From assembly GCA_003671025.1 (NCBI GenBank), contig QWPW01000026.1, positions 1 through 47,941 on the forward strand: a stretch of DNA of 47,941 bases, read 5' to 3'. Position 1 is the first letter of the stretch. The number at the start of each line of letters is the position of its first letter. A program made the translations under genes and the position numbers. Under the pieces are notes generated by a model. The model was not told where the DNA came from, did not search any database, and worked only from the letters and a program-made list of their open reading frames with translations. Shown here in pieces: positions 20,414 through 28,738 of this stretch. The DNA is from Planctomycetota bacterium. Its GTDB lineage: Bacteria; Planctomycetota; Phycisphaerae; Phycisphaerales; SM1A02.

Positions 20414-21361
20414 ATGCCCATGATCGAGACGGTCAATCTCACCAAGAAGTACGGCGATTTCGTCGCATTGGACAACCTCAATCTCACGATTGATGAAGGC
20501 ACATGCTTTGGCTTCATCGGTCCTAACGGCGCGGGAAAAACCACGACGATCAAGATTCTCGCGACGCTGCTCAAGCCCACATGGGGCGAAGCGCGCATCG
20601 ATGGCAAAGTCGTGGGCTACCAAAACTCCATGATTCGCCCGTTGATTGGCTATGTGCCCGACTTCATGGGCGCCTATCAAGACATGACGGTGAGCGAGTA
20701 CCTCGAGTTTTTCGCCGCGTGTTACGCAGTGCCTTCGTCCAAGCGCGAGAAGACGATTTCCGAAGTGCTCACGCTCACCGACTTGACGCACAAGACGCAG
20801 AGCGAAGTCAACGGACTCTCGCGCGGCATGCAGCAGCGACTCGCAGTCGCGCGCGTGTTGATTCACGATCCCAAGGTTCTGCTCATGGATGAACCGTCGT
20901 CGGGACTTGATCCGCGTGCGCGCATTGAGATGCGTGAGCTGCTCAAAGAACTGCGACGCATCGGCAAGACGATTTTGATTTCGTCACACATCCTGTCGGA
21001 GCTCGCCGACTTGTGCAACGCGGTCGGTGTCATCGAGCAAGGCAAGCTCGTGTTTGCGGGACCGCTGAGCGATCTCATGGCGCGCGCGAAGGTGGGTCGA
21101 GTGATACAGATCGCCGTCGAAGCACGCGCGGAAGAAGCCGCGACACTTTTGCGCGGAGTGAAAGGTGTGTTCCGCGTAGATCTCGTGCTCGAAGAAGGCG
21201 GCAAGCGCATCGATGTGCAACTCGAGCCCAACGCGGAGATCGCCGCCAGCGAACTCGCGGCGCGCTTGCTCGCGCAAGGATTCCGCCTCGCACGCTTGCA
21301 GCCCGAGGAAATCAGCCTCGAAACGGCATTCATGCGACTCACCAAAGGTCTTGTGAGTTGA
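20414..21361 (+). CDS. ABC transporter ATP-binding protein
   Basis: This 315-aa ATPase has Walker A GPNGAGKTT (36-44), signature LSRGMQQR near 136, Walker B VLLMDEPSSGLD near 155-166 and the switch His in ISSH. The last 90 residues form the C-terminal extension usual for ABC-2-type exporters (CcmA/NatA/GldA-like). It lies 4 bp behind the 856-aa membrane protein, its only visible partner. An ABC-2 permease must be elsewhere, or that protein replaces it. Confidence 0.95.
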   Translation: MPMIETVNLTKKYGDFVALDNLNLTIDEGTCFGFIGPNGAGKTTTIKILATLLKPTWGEARIDGKVVGYQNSMIRPLIGYVPDFMGAYQDMTVSEYLEFFAACYAVPSSKREKTISEVLTLTDLTHKTQSEVNGLSRGMQQRLAVARVLIHDPKVLLMDEPSSGLDPRARIEMRELLKELRRIGKTILISSHILSELADLCNAVGVIEQGKLVFAGPLSDLMARAKVGRVIQIAVEARAEEAATLLRGVKGVFRVDLVLEEGGKRIDVQLEPNAEIAASELAARLLAQGFRLARLQPEEISLETAFMRLTKGLVS

Positions 21362-21415
21362 GTGAGTGGATGATCACGCACGCCGCGCGCTGAGGTCGCT
21401 GCATTGATCGAGAGT

Positions 21416-21421
21416 TAGACT
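21416..21421 (+). promoter_or_regulatory. Possible -10 of the NAD kinase gene
   Basis: TAGACT lies about 48 nt before ATG 21469, leaving a normal leader with GAGAGA before the start codon. No clear -35 is seen. Confidence 0.3.
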
Positions 21422-21468
21422 GCGTTTGTCGAACTGATCTTCACGCTTGGCGACTTCGAGAGAACTCC

Positions 21469-22326
21469 ATGACACTGCGCGCACTGCTCATCGTCAATCG
21501 CGTCAAGGATGAAGCGGCGCATGCCGCCGAGGTGGTGCGCACCATCATGGCGCGTCATGCCACGGTCATCGATGTCGAGGCCAATGATGAAGACTTGCCC
21601 GACTCGACGCAGTTTGACATCGCCGTCGTCGTCGGCGGCGACGGAACGCTGATCGGGCAGACGCGTCGCCTGGTCAATCGCATGAAACCCATCGTCGGCG
21701 TCAACGCGGGAAGGCTGGGGTTTCTCGCGGAATTCACCACCGAAGATCTCGCGACCCACGCGCCGCTCGTGTTTGGCAGCGCTCCTCCACTGCGCGAACG
21801 AATGTTGCTGTGCGTGGACATCATTCGCAAAGATGGTTCGCATGCGACACGCGGACTCGCGATCAATGATGCGGTGATTGCAGCGGGATCGCCGCACCGC
21901 ATGATCGAAATGTTTCTCTCCGTCGACGCGGACGAAGAGGGAGTCGACATTACTGGCGACGGAGTCATCTTGGCGACGCCCACGGGTTCCACTGCCTACA
22001 ACGCAAGCGCGGGCGGTCCCATCGTTCACCCCGACGTCGCGGGGATCGTCATCACTCCCATCTGCGCGCACAGTTTGGCCTTCCGTCCGGTTGTGGTCGC
22101 GGCGCACGAACTCATCAGCATCACCTTGCGCCGCGTCAATCACGGAACCTGCGTTGTGCTCGACGGTCAACGCTTCGTCCCCATGCAAGATGGAGACGAA
22201 TTGCGCGCCACGCAACACGTGAAAAAGGCTTTGTTTGTAGCCAATCCCTCCAATCGCTACTGGGATGTCTTGCGCGCCAAGATGCGTTGGGCCGCGCCTC
22301 CGTCGTATCGCGACCGCGGTCCGTGA
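21469..22326 (+). CDS. nadK: NAD kinase
   Basis: This 285-aa cytosolic enzyme phosphorylates NAD to NADP. It has the diagnostic GGDGT motif (residues 56-60, in VVVGGDGTLIGQ), then NAGRLGFLAEF. The C-terminal glycine-rich NAD-binding segment contains DGVILATPTGSTAYNASAGG. Length and motif order are normal for bacterial NAD kinases. GAGAGA sits just before ATG 21469. It has its own leader and is followed 129 bp later by the seryl-tRNA synthetase gene. Confidence 0.96.
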   Translation: MTLRALLIVNRVKDEAAHAAEVVRTIMARHATVIDVEANDEDLPDSTQFDIAVVVGGDGTLIGQTRRLVNRMKPIVGVNAGRLGFLAEFTTEDLATHAPLVFGSAPPLRERMLLCVDIIRKDGSHATRGLAINDAVIAAGSPHRMIEMFLSVDADEEGVDITGDGVILATPTGSTAYNASAGGPIVHPDVAGIVITPICAHSLAFRPVVVAAHELISITLRRVNHGTCVVLDGQRFVPMQDGDELRATQHVKKALFVANPSNRYWDVLRAKMRWAAPPSYRDRGP

Positions 22327-22425
22327 CCCGTCGCCTCGCACGCACCAGATGTCGTCTCGCGCGCAAGTCTGCTCATGCCGACTGAGGTTCGACACCTCAT
22401 CCACTCGCTCATTTAAGGAGACCGC

Positions 22426-22431
22426 TATCTT
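22426..22431 (+). promoter_or_regulatory. Possible -10 of serS
   Basis: TATCTT lies 24 nt before ATG 22456, leaving a short leader with GGAAA as ribosome binding site. Confidence 0.3.
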
Positions 22432-22455
22432 GCGCGGTCACTTGGAAACTCACAC

Positions 22456-23853
22456 ATGATTGATCTCAAGGAACTTCGCGAGAACCCCGACCGCTTCCGC
22501 AATGGCGTGCGCGACAAGTGCATGGATGTCGATATCGATCGACTCCTCGCGCTCGATGAAGCGCGACGCGCAGTGCTCATGCGCCAAGAGAATGCACGCG
22601 CTGAACAGAACCGCATCGGCAAAGAGAGCGGTGCGCGCATGGGCCAGCTCAAGGGAAAACTCAAGAGTGCGAGTGATGCGGAGAAGCCGCAACTCGAGCG
22701 CGAACTCGCGGAACTTGAAGCCAAGCCCACCGCGCTCAAGGCGCAAGTGCATGAGTGCGAAGTGGAGATGGCGCAAATCGAGCCGCAGTGGAAAGCGTTG
22801 TGGATGCAAGTGCCGCAACCGCCGGCACAGGATGTCCCTAAGGGCAAAGGCAGTGACGACAACGTTGAAGTGCGTCGATGGGCGCCGCCGGGATTCGACT
22901 TTGCCAAGACCTTCGCAGAGAACCGTGGCTTCACGCCGCGCACGCATCTCGAGTTGGTGAAGATGCACGGCCTCGTCGACTTCGAACGCGGAGTCAAGAT
23001 GGCGGGCACGCGCCACTATGTGATGTGCGGCCTCGGCATGCGACTTCATCAAGCGGTGTTGCGCTACGCAGTTGACTTCATGGCCGACCAACGCGGCTTC
23101 TCGCCGATGGGCGTTCCCGTGATCGTCAAAGAAGAGTGCATGATCGGAACTGGCTTCTTTCCTGCAGGTCGCGAGCAGGCGTATCACATCGAAGAGTCCG
23201 CGCGCGGCTCGGGACATGATCTCTTTCTCACTGGCACGGGCGAGGTCGGACTCATGGGCATTCATGCCGACGAGATCGTTCCCGCGGAATCGTTGCCGCT
23301 CAAGTACTGCACGGTTTCCACGTGTTTTCGCCGCGAGGCGGGCGCTGCGGGCAAAGACACCGCGGGCCTTTATCGCATTCATCAGTTCGACAAGGTCGAG
23401 CAAGTGGTCGTCTGTCGCGCCGATGAACAAGAGAGTCGCGCGTGGCATGCGCAGATGATTCAGTCGGTGGAAACGATTCTGCAATCACTCGGTCTTGCCT
23501 ATCGCTTGCTGCAATGTTGCACCGGCGACCTCGGCGTGAAGAACGAAGACATGATTGACATCGAGAGTTGGATGCCTGGCCGCGGCGAACTCGGCCGCGA
23601 TGGCGCGCCAACAGGAGCGTTTGGCGAAACGCACTCTGCGAGTCGGCTCGGTGACTTCCAATGTCGTCGTCTCAATCTGCGCTACAAAGATGAGACGGGA
23701 AAACTGCGCTTCGCCTACGCGCTCAACAACACCGTCATCGCCAGCCCGCGCGTGTTGATTCCCATTCTCGAGATGCATCAGCAAGCGGACGGATCGATTC
23801 GCGTGCCTGAAGTCTTGCGTCCCTACATGGGCGGCATCGCGCAAATCGGATGA
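22456..23853 (+). CDS. serS: Seryl-tRNA synthetase
   Basis: This 465-aa class II synthetase charges tRNA-Ser. The N-terminal long helical arm (about 30-105) is a coiled coil rich in Lys/Glu that grips the tRNA variable arm. The catalytic part has LTGTGEVGLMGIHADEI (the T-x-E serine-binding region), motif 2 CFRREAGAAGKDTAGL...HQFDKVE and motif 3 around LNNTVIASPRVLIPILE. Motif 3 has NNT where many bacterial enzymes have NGS; the essential Arg is kept. It stands alone and converges on the metallophosphoesterase gene through a small tandem repeat. Confidence 0.95.
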   Translation: MIDLKELRENPDRFRNGVRDKCMDVDIDRLLALDEARRAVLMRQENARAEQNRIGKESGARMGQLKGKLKSASDAEKPQLERELAELEAKPTALKAQVHECEVEMAQIEPQWKALWMQVPQPPAQDVPKGKGSDDNVEVRRWAPPGFDFAKTFAENRGFTPRTHLELVKMHGLVDFERGVKMAGTRHYVMCGLGMRLHQAVLRYAVDFMADQRGFSPMGVPVIVKEECMIGTGFFPAGREQAYHIEESARGSGHDLFLTGTGEVGLMGIHADEIVPAESLPLKYCTVSTCFRREAGAAGKDTAGLYRIHQFDKVEQVVVCRADEQESRAWHAQMIQSVETILQSLGLAYRLLQCCTGDLGVKNEDMIDIESWMPGRGELGRDGAPTGAFGETHSASRLGDFQCRRLNLRYKDETGKLRFAYALNNTVIASPRVLIPILEMHQQADGSIRVPEVLRPYMGGIAQIG

Positions 23854-23876
23854 CGCGCGGGCGGCGTTGAGTCGTG

Positions 23877-23909
23877 CACTGATCAGGCACTGATCAGGCA
23901 CTGCTCAGG
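23877..23909. repeat. 11-bp tandem repeat, three copies, at a stop codon
   Basis: CACTGATCAGG occurs twice perfectly and then as CACTGCTCAGG. The third copy contains the stop codon of the minus-strand metallophosphoesterase gene (TGA, 23907-23905). It fills most of the gap between the convergent stops of serS and that gene. Confidence 0.9.
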
Positions 23910-24993
23910 CGATGACCCATTCCGTGTTGCGCATCTCGTAGTGAAACGTTCCGTCGGCGAAGAGGTCAATGAGCGCGAACGTGGGATCGCAATGGTTCGC
24001 GTTTTTCTTCCACCACCCGCCGCAAACCGCGCCACTGCACGCGTAGGTAATGCCGTCGGCCGTGCATTGATCGATGAGATGCATGTGACCCGAGAGCACG
24101 AGTTTCACGTGTCCGCTCTTGCGGAACATGCTGTGAATGGTGTTGGCGTCGAGATGCATGGAACCGCCAGAAATCTCGGTCTTCTGCGCCTTTTCTTGAT
24201 CCCCGCCGCGCATCGATGACGTGATCGAAACGATGGGGATGTGCGAGACAACGACGATCGGTAGCTTGGTCGCGGCGAGATCTGCTTCGAGCCACGCGCG
24301 CTGCTGCGGATTGAGTCGCGCGAGATAGCCGCACTCGTCTTTGGGATCAGGCTCGACCGAACTAAGCACGATGAAGTGCCAACCGTTGCGGTCGAAGCTG
24401 CGCCAACGCGAAGACAATTTGAGTTCGCTCAGCGCGCGCGCGTAACCGAAGTCGCTCTCCGATCCCGTCGCTTGTGCTTTCGATTTGCACCAGCCCAGAA
24501 TGTCGTGATTGCCCAAGCAATGCTCGACGGGAATCGTGCAATGCTCGGCGAACACTTTGTGAAAGAGCACCCATTCGCTGTCGACCATCGCTCGTGGCGT
24601 GGCGAACGAGTCCATCACCAAGTCTCCGCCCGTAAGAATCATCTGCGCGCCCGTTGCGTGCACCGTGTTGAGCGCACGCGCCGTGCCTTCGAACGCGTTC
24701 GTGTTCGGAGTCATATGAATGTCGGTGCAATGCGCGAATCGCAGCGCGCGCGTTGGCGCTGCGGCAGGAGTTGGCGGCGGCGATGTGGTTGAATCATCCG
24801 CCTGAGCCGTGCGCACCCCAAGTCCAAGCGTTGATCCGAACGTCGCACCAACCGCGGCACCGAGCGCCGCCAAGCCCGTGATCGCGGTGAATGAACGACG
24901 CGATGAATGCGCCGTCATGTTGGATGACTCGGATGATTGTTCGTTCGATGAAGACGTTGCCGCGAGCGGCCGCTGAGAATCGTGCGTGTTCAT
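23905..24993 (-). CDS. Tat-exported metallophosphoesterase
   Basis: This 362-aa protein has a twin-arginine signal (SRRSF at 31-35 and a hydrophobic stretch to about 62). A calcineurin-like phosphoesterase domain follows, with all metal motifs in order: TDIH (90-93), GGD, GNHD, SHIP and GHMH. The two-metal site is complete. Such exported enzymes hydrolyse phosphomonoesters or cyclic nucleotides; the substrate is not evident. ATG 24993 stands 6 nt after TAGTCT, a leaderless arrangement. It is downstream of and codirectional with the cytochrome/copper protein gene (52-bp gap) but probably has its own promoter. Confidence 0.92.
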   Translation of the reverse strand: MNTHDSQRPLAATSSSNEQSSESSNMTAHSSRRSFTAITGLAALGAAVGATFGSTLGLGVRTAQADDSTTSPPPTPAAAPTRALRFAHCTDIHMTPNTNAFEGTARALNTVHATGAQMILTGGDLVMDSFATPRAMVDSEWVLFHKVFAEHCTIPVEHCLGNHDILGWCKSKAQATGSESDFGYARALSELKLSSRWRSFDRNGWHFIVLSSVEPDPKDECGYLARLNPQQRAWLEADLAATKLPIVVVSHIPIVSITSSMRGGDQEKAQKTEISGGSMHLDANTIHSMFRKSGHVKLVLSGHMHLIDQCTADGITYACSGAVCGGWWKKNANHCDPTFALIDLFADGTFHYEMRNTEWVIA

Positions 24994-24999
24994 ACGCGC

Positions 25000-25005
25000 A
25001 GACTA
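25000..25005 (-). promoter_or_regulatory. -10-like TAGTCT, 6 nt before ATG (leaderless start)
   Basis: Minus strand TAGTCT, then GCGCGT, then ATG 24993, with TTGCGA 18 nt upstream as a plausible -35. It is one of the better promoters of this type in the window. Confidence 0.5.
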
Positions 25006-25045
25006 CGAAGCGTGACCGACTCGTCGCAAGCGTGTCGCTGCAAAA

Positions 25046-26551
25046 TCAACGATTCTTAGCGGGATTGCTGCGGGAAACGAACAGATCGAATTCGGCGCGC
25101 GTGACGCGGTCGTCGTGATCAGCGTCGGCCGCATCAAACGAGCGACGCACGGCAGGGCCGCCTTCGTTGCGCTCAATCGCGCCGTCGCCATCTTCATCAA
25201 ACGCGGCGAACTGTCGCGCACGATCAGCGACGACGTCACGCACACGACCTCCGCCAATGGGCGCGCCACCATCGCGCAACTCGTATTCGAGATAGCCGAT
25301 CAACATCTCATCAGTGGTCTGCTGACCCCAACGCACGCGTTGGGTGGGATCAGGATTTTCTGCGTTGTCCGCCGAATTGTCGAAGGTCGCGTCGATGGTG
25401 AGTGTCGCCCCTTTGGCCACATCGACTGGAGTCTCGTAGTCATACGAGAGTTGCCAGTCGAAGTCGTAGCGCGGGATGTCGAGCAGAATCTCGCTGCGTC
25501 CCGTTTCGCTCACCACGCCGCCATCATCGGTCGAACTCGATGGATGCGTCATCGACGCGCGAAAACTCTTGCCGCGCGTATGCATGTGGGGCATCCACGA
25601 GAGAATGCGAATGTCTGCGGGCACTGTGATCGAAGTGCCTTCTTCATGCGAAGCGTTGTTGGGCGGAATGTCGAGCTTCGCGTCGAAAATTCCCGCGGTG
25701 CGCACTTCATATTGCGGCGCAGACTCCGCGAATACCAAGCCAATCTTGGTGCGATCACTCGTGGCCCTGCCGTTGGGCGTGTAGTGCAATTGGAACACGA
25801 GCGTCGATCCCTTGGGCAACAACTTCGCGCGCGTGTTGTCGTATTGGCGCATCCCGCCGCCCGGAACAAACGCCGCGAAAAACCCGCTGCTCACATCCAT
25901 CGTGTTCTTTGCATCAGGCGCCACCGCAAAGACCAACACGTGATGCACGACTTCGCGCGCGCTGGGAATCACTTCCCACGCGCGAATCCATTTGTCGCTC
26001 TCGAAGTTCGTCGCCACACGCACGTTGACGTATGGCATCGTTCCTTCCGCCTTGATCTCGATCGCTTCGGGCAACTCGAGGATCGCATCGGGCTCGCCGA
26101 TGCGCCATGCACTGCGCGTGATCGGCGCAAGCGGCGCAGCAACAACGTCACCCGATGCACGAGCAGAGGGATGATCAGACGACTCCAACCACGCAAGCAG
26201 CGTCGCTTTGTCCTGCGCGCTGAGCGACGCGTCGTTCTTGAATCGGTGACGCGCATCCGACGGAGTTGACGCGAACCATGGAGGCATCAATCCATCGCGC
26301 ACCGCGCGCGCAATGTTGCGCGAACGTTTGAGCAGATCGTCTGCCGACTGCAACGAAAACGGCGCGACCCCGTCGACACGATGACATTGCGTGCACGCAC
26401 GCGCGATGATCGGCGCGACATCATTGGTGTAGTCGGGTTGTTCACGCGTTGCAGTGACGCGATCACTCGCGGTGAGGTCGTCAAGCGAAGCATCGTTCCC
26501 GCGTACAGGCGCGGCGAAGAGCAGGAAAACGAGGGAAACAAAGGCAAGCAT
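25046..26551 (-). CDS. Exported cytochrome c / copper type II monooxygenase-like protein with EF-hands
   Basis: This 501-aa protein has a signal peptide (about 1-18) and a heme c motif CTQCH (53-57) in a small cytochrome domain. A peptidylglycine monooxygenase-like pair of jelly-roll domains follows. The copper ligands can be picked out: HH 203-204 and H256 (first copper), and HMH 322-324 with Met 416 (second copper). The C-terminal 50 residues hold two EF-hand loops, DEDGDGAIERNE and DADHDDRVTRAE. Related proteins are ascribed oxidative roles outside the cytoplasm; the substrate is unknown. ATG 26551 begins the signal peptide; the longer TTG frame to 26593 does not fit. A TACCTT -10-like box lies 16 nt upstream. 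Confidence 0.88.
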   Translation of the reverse strand: MLAFVSLVFLLFAAPVRGNDASLDDLTASDRVTATREQPDYTNDVAPIIARACTQCHRVDGVAPFSLQSADDLLKRSRNIARAVRDGLMPPWFASTPSDARHRFKNDASLSAQDKATLLAWLESSDHPSARASGDVVAAPLAPITRSAWRIGEPDAILELPEAIEIKAEGTMPYVNVRVATNFESDKWIRAWEVIPSAREVVHHVLVFAVAPDAKNTMDVSSGFFAAFVPGGGMRQYDNTRAKLLPKGSTLVFQLHYTPNGRATSDRTKIGLVFAESAPQYEVRTAGIFDAKLDIPPNNASHEEGTSITVPADIRILSWMPHMHTRGKSFRASMTHPSSSTDDGGVVSETGRSEILLDIPRYDFDWQLSYDYETPVDVAKGATLTIDATFDNSADNAENPDPTQRVRWGQQTTDEMLIGYLEYELRDGGAPIGGGRVRDVVADRARQFAAFDEDGDGAIERNEGGPAVRRSFDAADADHDDRVTRAEFDLFVSRSNPAKNR

Positions 26552-26647
26552 GGAAGATTTGCGACGCAAGGTACAGCACCTTAATTGCTCCAACTTCTCA
26601 AGCCTCCGCAGAAACTTGCCTCGACGGACTCAAGTCGCGCGCGCCCC

Positions 26648-26675
26648 TTGACGATCCCGCAGTCCACGGTATCCT
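26648..26675 (+). promoter_or_regulatory. tRNA-Asn promoter (TTGACG-N16-TATCCT)
   Basis: TTGACG (26648-26653) and TATCCT (26670-26675) are separated by 16 nt, 11 nt before the tRNA 5' end. It is one of the clearest housekeeping promoters in the window and supports TANNNT as the -10 form here. Confidence 0.75.
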
Positions 26676-26686
26676 TCCCGTCCCAT

Positions 26687-26759
26687 TCCCCTGTAGCTCA
26701 ATTGGTAGAGCGGGCGGCTGTTAACCGCCAGGTTACTGGTTCAAGTCCAGTCGGGGGAG
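26687..26759 (+). tRNA. tRNA-Asn (anticodon GTT)
   Basis: This 73-nt cloverleaf has acceptor arm TCCCCTG/CGGGGGA with one T-G pair, D arm GCTC...GAGC and anticodon arm GGCGG-CTGTTAA-CCGCC with anticodon GTT. The T arm is ACTGG-TTCAAGT-CCAGT and the discriminator base is G at 26759. CCA is not encoded. It is a single-gene unit with promoter upstream and terminator 7 bp downstream. Confidence 0.97.
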
Positions 26760-26766
26760 CTTCAAT

Positions 26767-26803
26767 CGGTCGGCCTCAGTTGAGGCCGACCGGTTTGTTT
26801 TTT
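26767..26803 (+). terminator. Rho-independent terminator of tRNA-Asn
   Basis: A 12-bp perfect stem, CGGTCGGCCTCA paired with TGAGGCCGACCG across a GT loop, is followed by GTTTGTTTTTT. Confidence 0.93.
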
Positions 26804-26868
26804 AGGCCTTTGCAAGAGAAACCCACCGCGCGCGCCCCCACCGCTCACTCCGCGCAGAGCCCGTGCAC

Positions 26869-28233
26869 TCACCGCGGTTGCGGCGCCGGGTTCGGTCGCA
26901 TGAGAGCAGGACTTTCGAGGACGACGTCGGGGCCAATCCACACAGAACGAAGCGTCGGCGACTGCTCGGCTGCCTTGAGAGACGATCGCAGGACGATGTC
27001 GACAGCGGTCGCGTCGAGTCCTCCGACCTCGTCGCGAGTGCGACGCATGGAGAAGAACTGCTGCCCAGCGCCAGATTCGAAACTAATCGTGCCAAGGTCA
27101 AACTCGCGTCCGGCGCTGACGCCGTCGCGCGGCCGCAGGAGCACTTGGAAGCCCACGTCGACGGGCGCTTGCTTGACGCCGATCGTGAGACAGAGCTGGT
27201 CATCCCGCAACTCAAGCCGCGAGACCCAAAGCGAAGAGCCAATGGCGCCCGCGAGAGTGTCGTCGCTGATCACGCGGAGCAACGTCTCATCGCTGCCGAC
27301 GACATCGATGTCGGACTCGAAGTCGCGCACGAAGGAACCAACGACGCGCTCCTCCCCGTCCGCCGTCACGACATCGAACGCGTACCGCGCAGTGACGCGT
27401 GCCTTACCCGGTGGAGCAGAGATCGGCATCCTTTCCATCACGCTGGCACCGCCGACGTGGCCCACGGCGCTCATCCATTGAGTGCTACCCATCGGTGCGA
27501 CCGCGCGCCCGTCGATCGACGCGGCTTCTAGCCGTGCAAGGATTCGAATTATTCCCGACGGACAGGTCGCAGCGACAGGGATTGCGCGGCCGACCTCCAA
27601 CCGCACTGGCATTTCCTCGCCGGTGCGAACACGATCGGCGTGAACCCACGAAATCGTCAGGACGCGCTCGACATACTGCATCCACTGCGCGTCAGACACC
27701 AGCGATTGGAGCCTTGCGCGCTCGTAGAAATCGCTCCATCCCGCATTCCACGCGATGCTTGGGTCGGCGAGCATTGCCGAGAAATCATCGGTCACGGCCT
27801 GTGCTTGCGCCGTGGTCATTGTGCGCTTCACGCCTATAAGACGAACGTCAAGCTCGGCAACGATCTCTGCGTGTCGCGCTGCCCCGACGGCTCGCAGCTC
27901 CGTCCGAAGCCACCACACCGGAGCGATCTCGCTGAGTTTGATCCCCACTGCCTTCTGGAGAGCTGGCATCGCGAACGGAGTTATGCCCAGCACGATGATC
28001 AGCAATCCCAAGACCGCGATCCTCCAGCGCCGGACTCGCCGCGCGCGGGTGCCGTTGGGAGCGGACAGGCTCCTTCCGCACTCGGGGCATAAGCCATGTT
28101 GATCGATGCCGCTCAGGTCAAAGGTGCAACGCGCGCATTCAACGACGCCTTCGATTCGACGCCCACGCAAGCCTGCAACCAAGAGCCACGCACCGATGAC
28201 TATGAAGAGCAGAAATGCGACTTCGTTGAACAT
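26869..28233 (-). CDS. Membrane protein with CPECG zinc ribbon, unknown function
   Basis: This 454-aa protein has an N-terminal transmembrane helix (about 5-22) and a short zinc ribbon, CARCTFDLSG...LCPECG (about 34-54), facing the cytoplasm. A second transmembrane helix lies near 70-93. About 350 residues without recognised motifs follow, probably extracytoplasmic, with beta-rich segments in the second half. This ribbon is a frequent membrane-protein module in Phycisphaerae. ATG 28233 has GGGAG 4 nt upstream and TATTCT 9 nt upstream. The gene is monocistronic and ends 66 bp beyond the tRNA terminator. Confidence 0.82.
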   Translation of the reverse strand: MFNEVAFLLFIVIGAWLLVAGLRGRRIEGVVECARCTFDLSGIDQHGLCPECGRSLSAPNGTRARRVRRWRIAVLGLLIIVLGITPFAMPALQKAVGIKLSEIAPVWWLRTELRAVGAARHAEIVAELDVRLIGVKRTMTTAQAQAVTDDFSAMLADPSIAWNAGWSDFYERARLQSLVSDAQWMQYVERVLTISWVHADRVRTGEEMPVRLEVGRAIPVAATCPSGIIRILARLEAASIDGRAVAPMGSTQWMSAVGHVGGASVMERMPISAPPGKARVTARYAFDVVTADGEERVVGSFVRDFESDIDVVGSDETLLRVISDDTLAGAIGSSLWVSRLELRDDQLCLTIGVKQAPVDVGFQVLLRPRDGVSAGREFDLGTISFESGAGQQFFSMRRTRDEVGGLDATAVDIVLRSSLKAAEQSPTLRSVWIGPDVVLESPALMRPNPAPQPR

Positions 28234-28242
28234 TGCTCCCGC

Positions 28243-28248
28243 AGAATA
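28243..28248 (-). promoter_or_regulatory. -10-like TATTCT, 9 nt before ATG
   Basis: Minus strand TATTCT, then GCGGGAGCA, then ATG 28233. A Shine-Dalgarno-like GGGAG lies in the short interval, so a very short leader is possible instead of none. Confidence 0.35.
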
Positions 28249-28367
28249 GCGAAACGATCAGCGACAGCGAACTCAAGAAGAAGCCGCCCTTCCCGATCGC
28301 GACCAGCGTTGAGTGTTGCCACACCGCGCCGATGTTGAGGTTCGCGCGAGCGCTGAGAATGTCAGAG

Positions 28368-28373
28368 TATGCT
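28368..28373 (+). promoter_or_regulatory. -10-like TATGCT, 6 nt before ATG (leaderless start)
   Basis: TATGCT, then TCGTCA, then ATG 28380. No ribosome binding site is present. Confidence 0.4.
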
Positions 28374-28379
28374 TCGTCA

Positions 28380-28631
28380 ATGAACGAAGCTGCCGCAGCG
28401 CCAATTCAACTCGTCCCAGGAAACTCGCTGATCACAAAGACGCCAGAAGATGGTCGTCTTCTCGCGGTGAAGATGGCGAGGTTGATCATCAAGGCCACGC
28501 AGCCGGACGCCGCTGTGCGCGAGAAGCTCCGCGCGGTCTATGCCGAGGACGCGGCGATGTTGATCGCGATCGGTCAAACAGTCGCAACTGAGTTTGCCAC
28601 CATTTCTGCAGCGAACAACTATTGGAAGTGA
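28380..28631 (+). CDS. Small soluble protein, unknown function
   Basis: This 83-aa protein, rich in Ala with a helical middle (KMARLIIKATQPDAAVREKL), has no signal or membrane segment and no family I recognise. It is retained as a gene for three reasons: it is protein-like throughout, its codon pattern matches neighbours, and its ATG lies at leaderless spacing behind TATGCT. It lies about 108 bp upstream of the esterase gene and may be co-transcribed. Confidence 0.55.
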   Translation: MNEAAAAPIQLVPGNSLITKTPEDGRLLAVKMARLIIKATQPDAAVREKLRAVYAEDAAMLIAIGQTVATEFATISAANNYWK

Positions 28632-28738
28632 CTTGGGTGACTCGTGCGCGGGCGCGCGAGAACCACCGTGTCAGCACTGATGTTGTTCGCCGCGACCGCC
28701 CAACGCAATGCGTGGAGCGCATCATCGTTGCACGCGGC

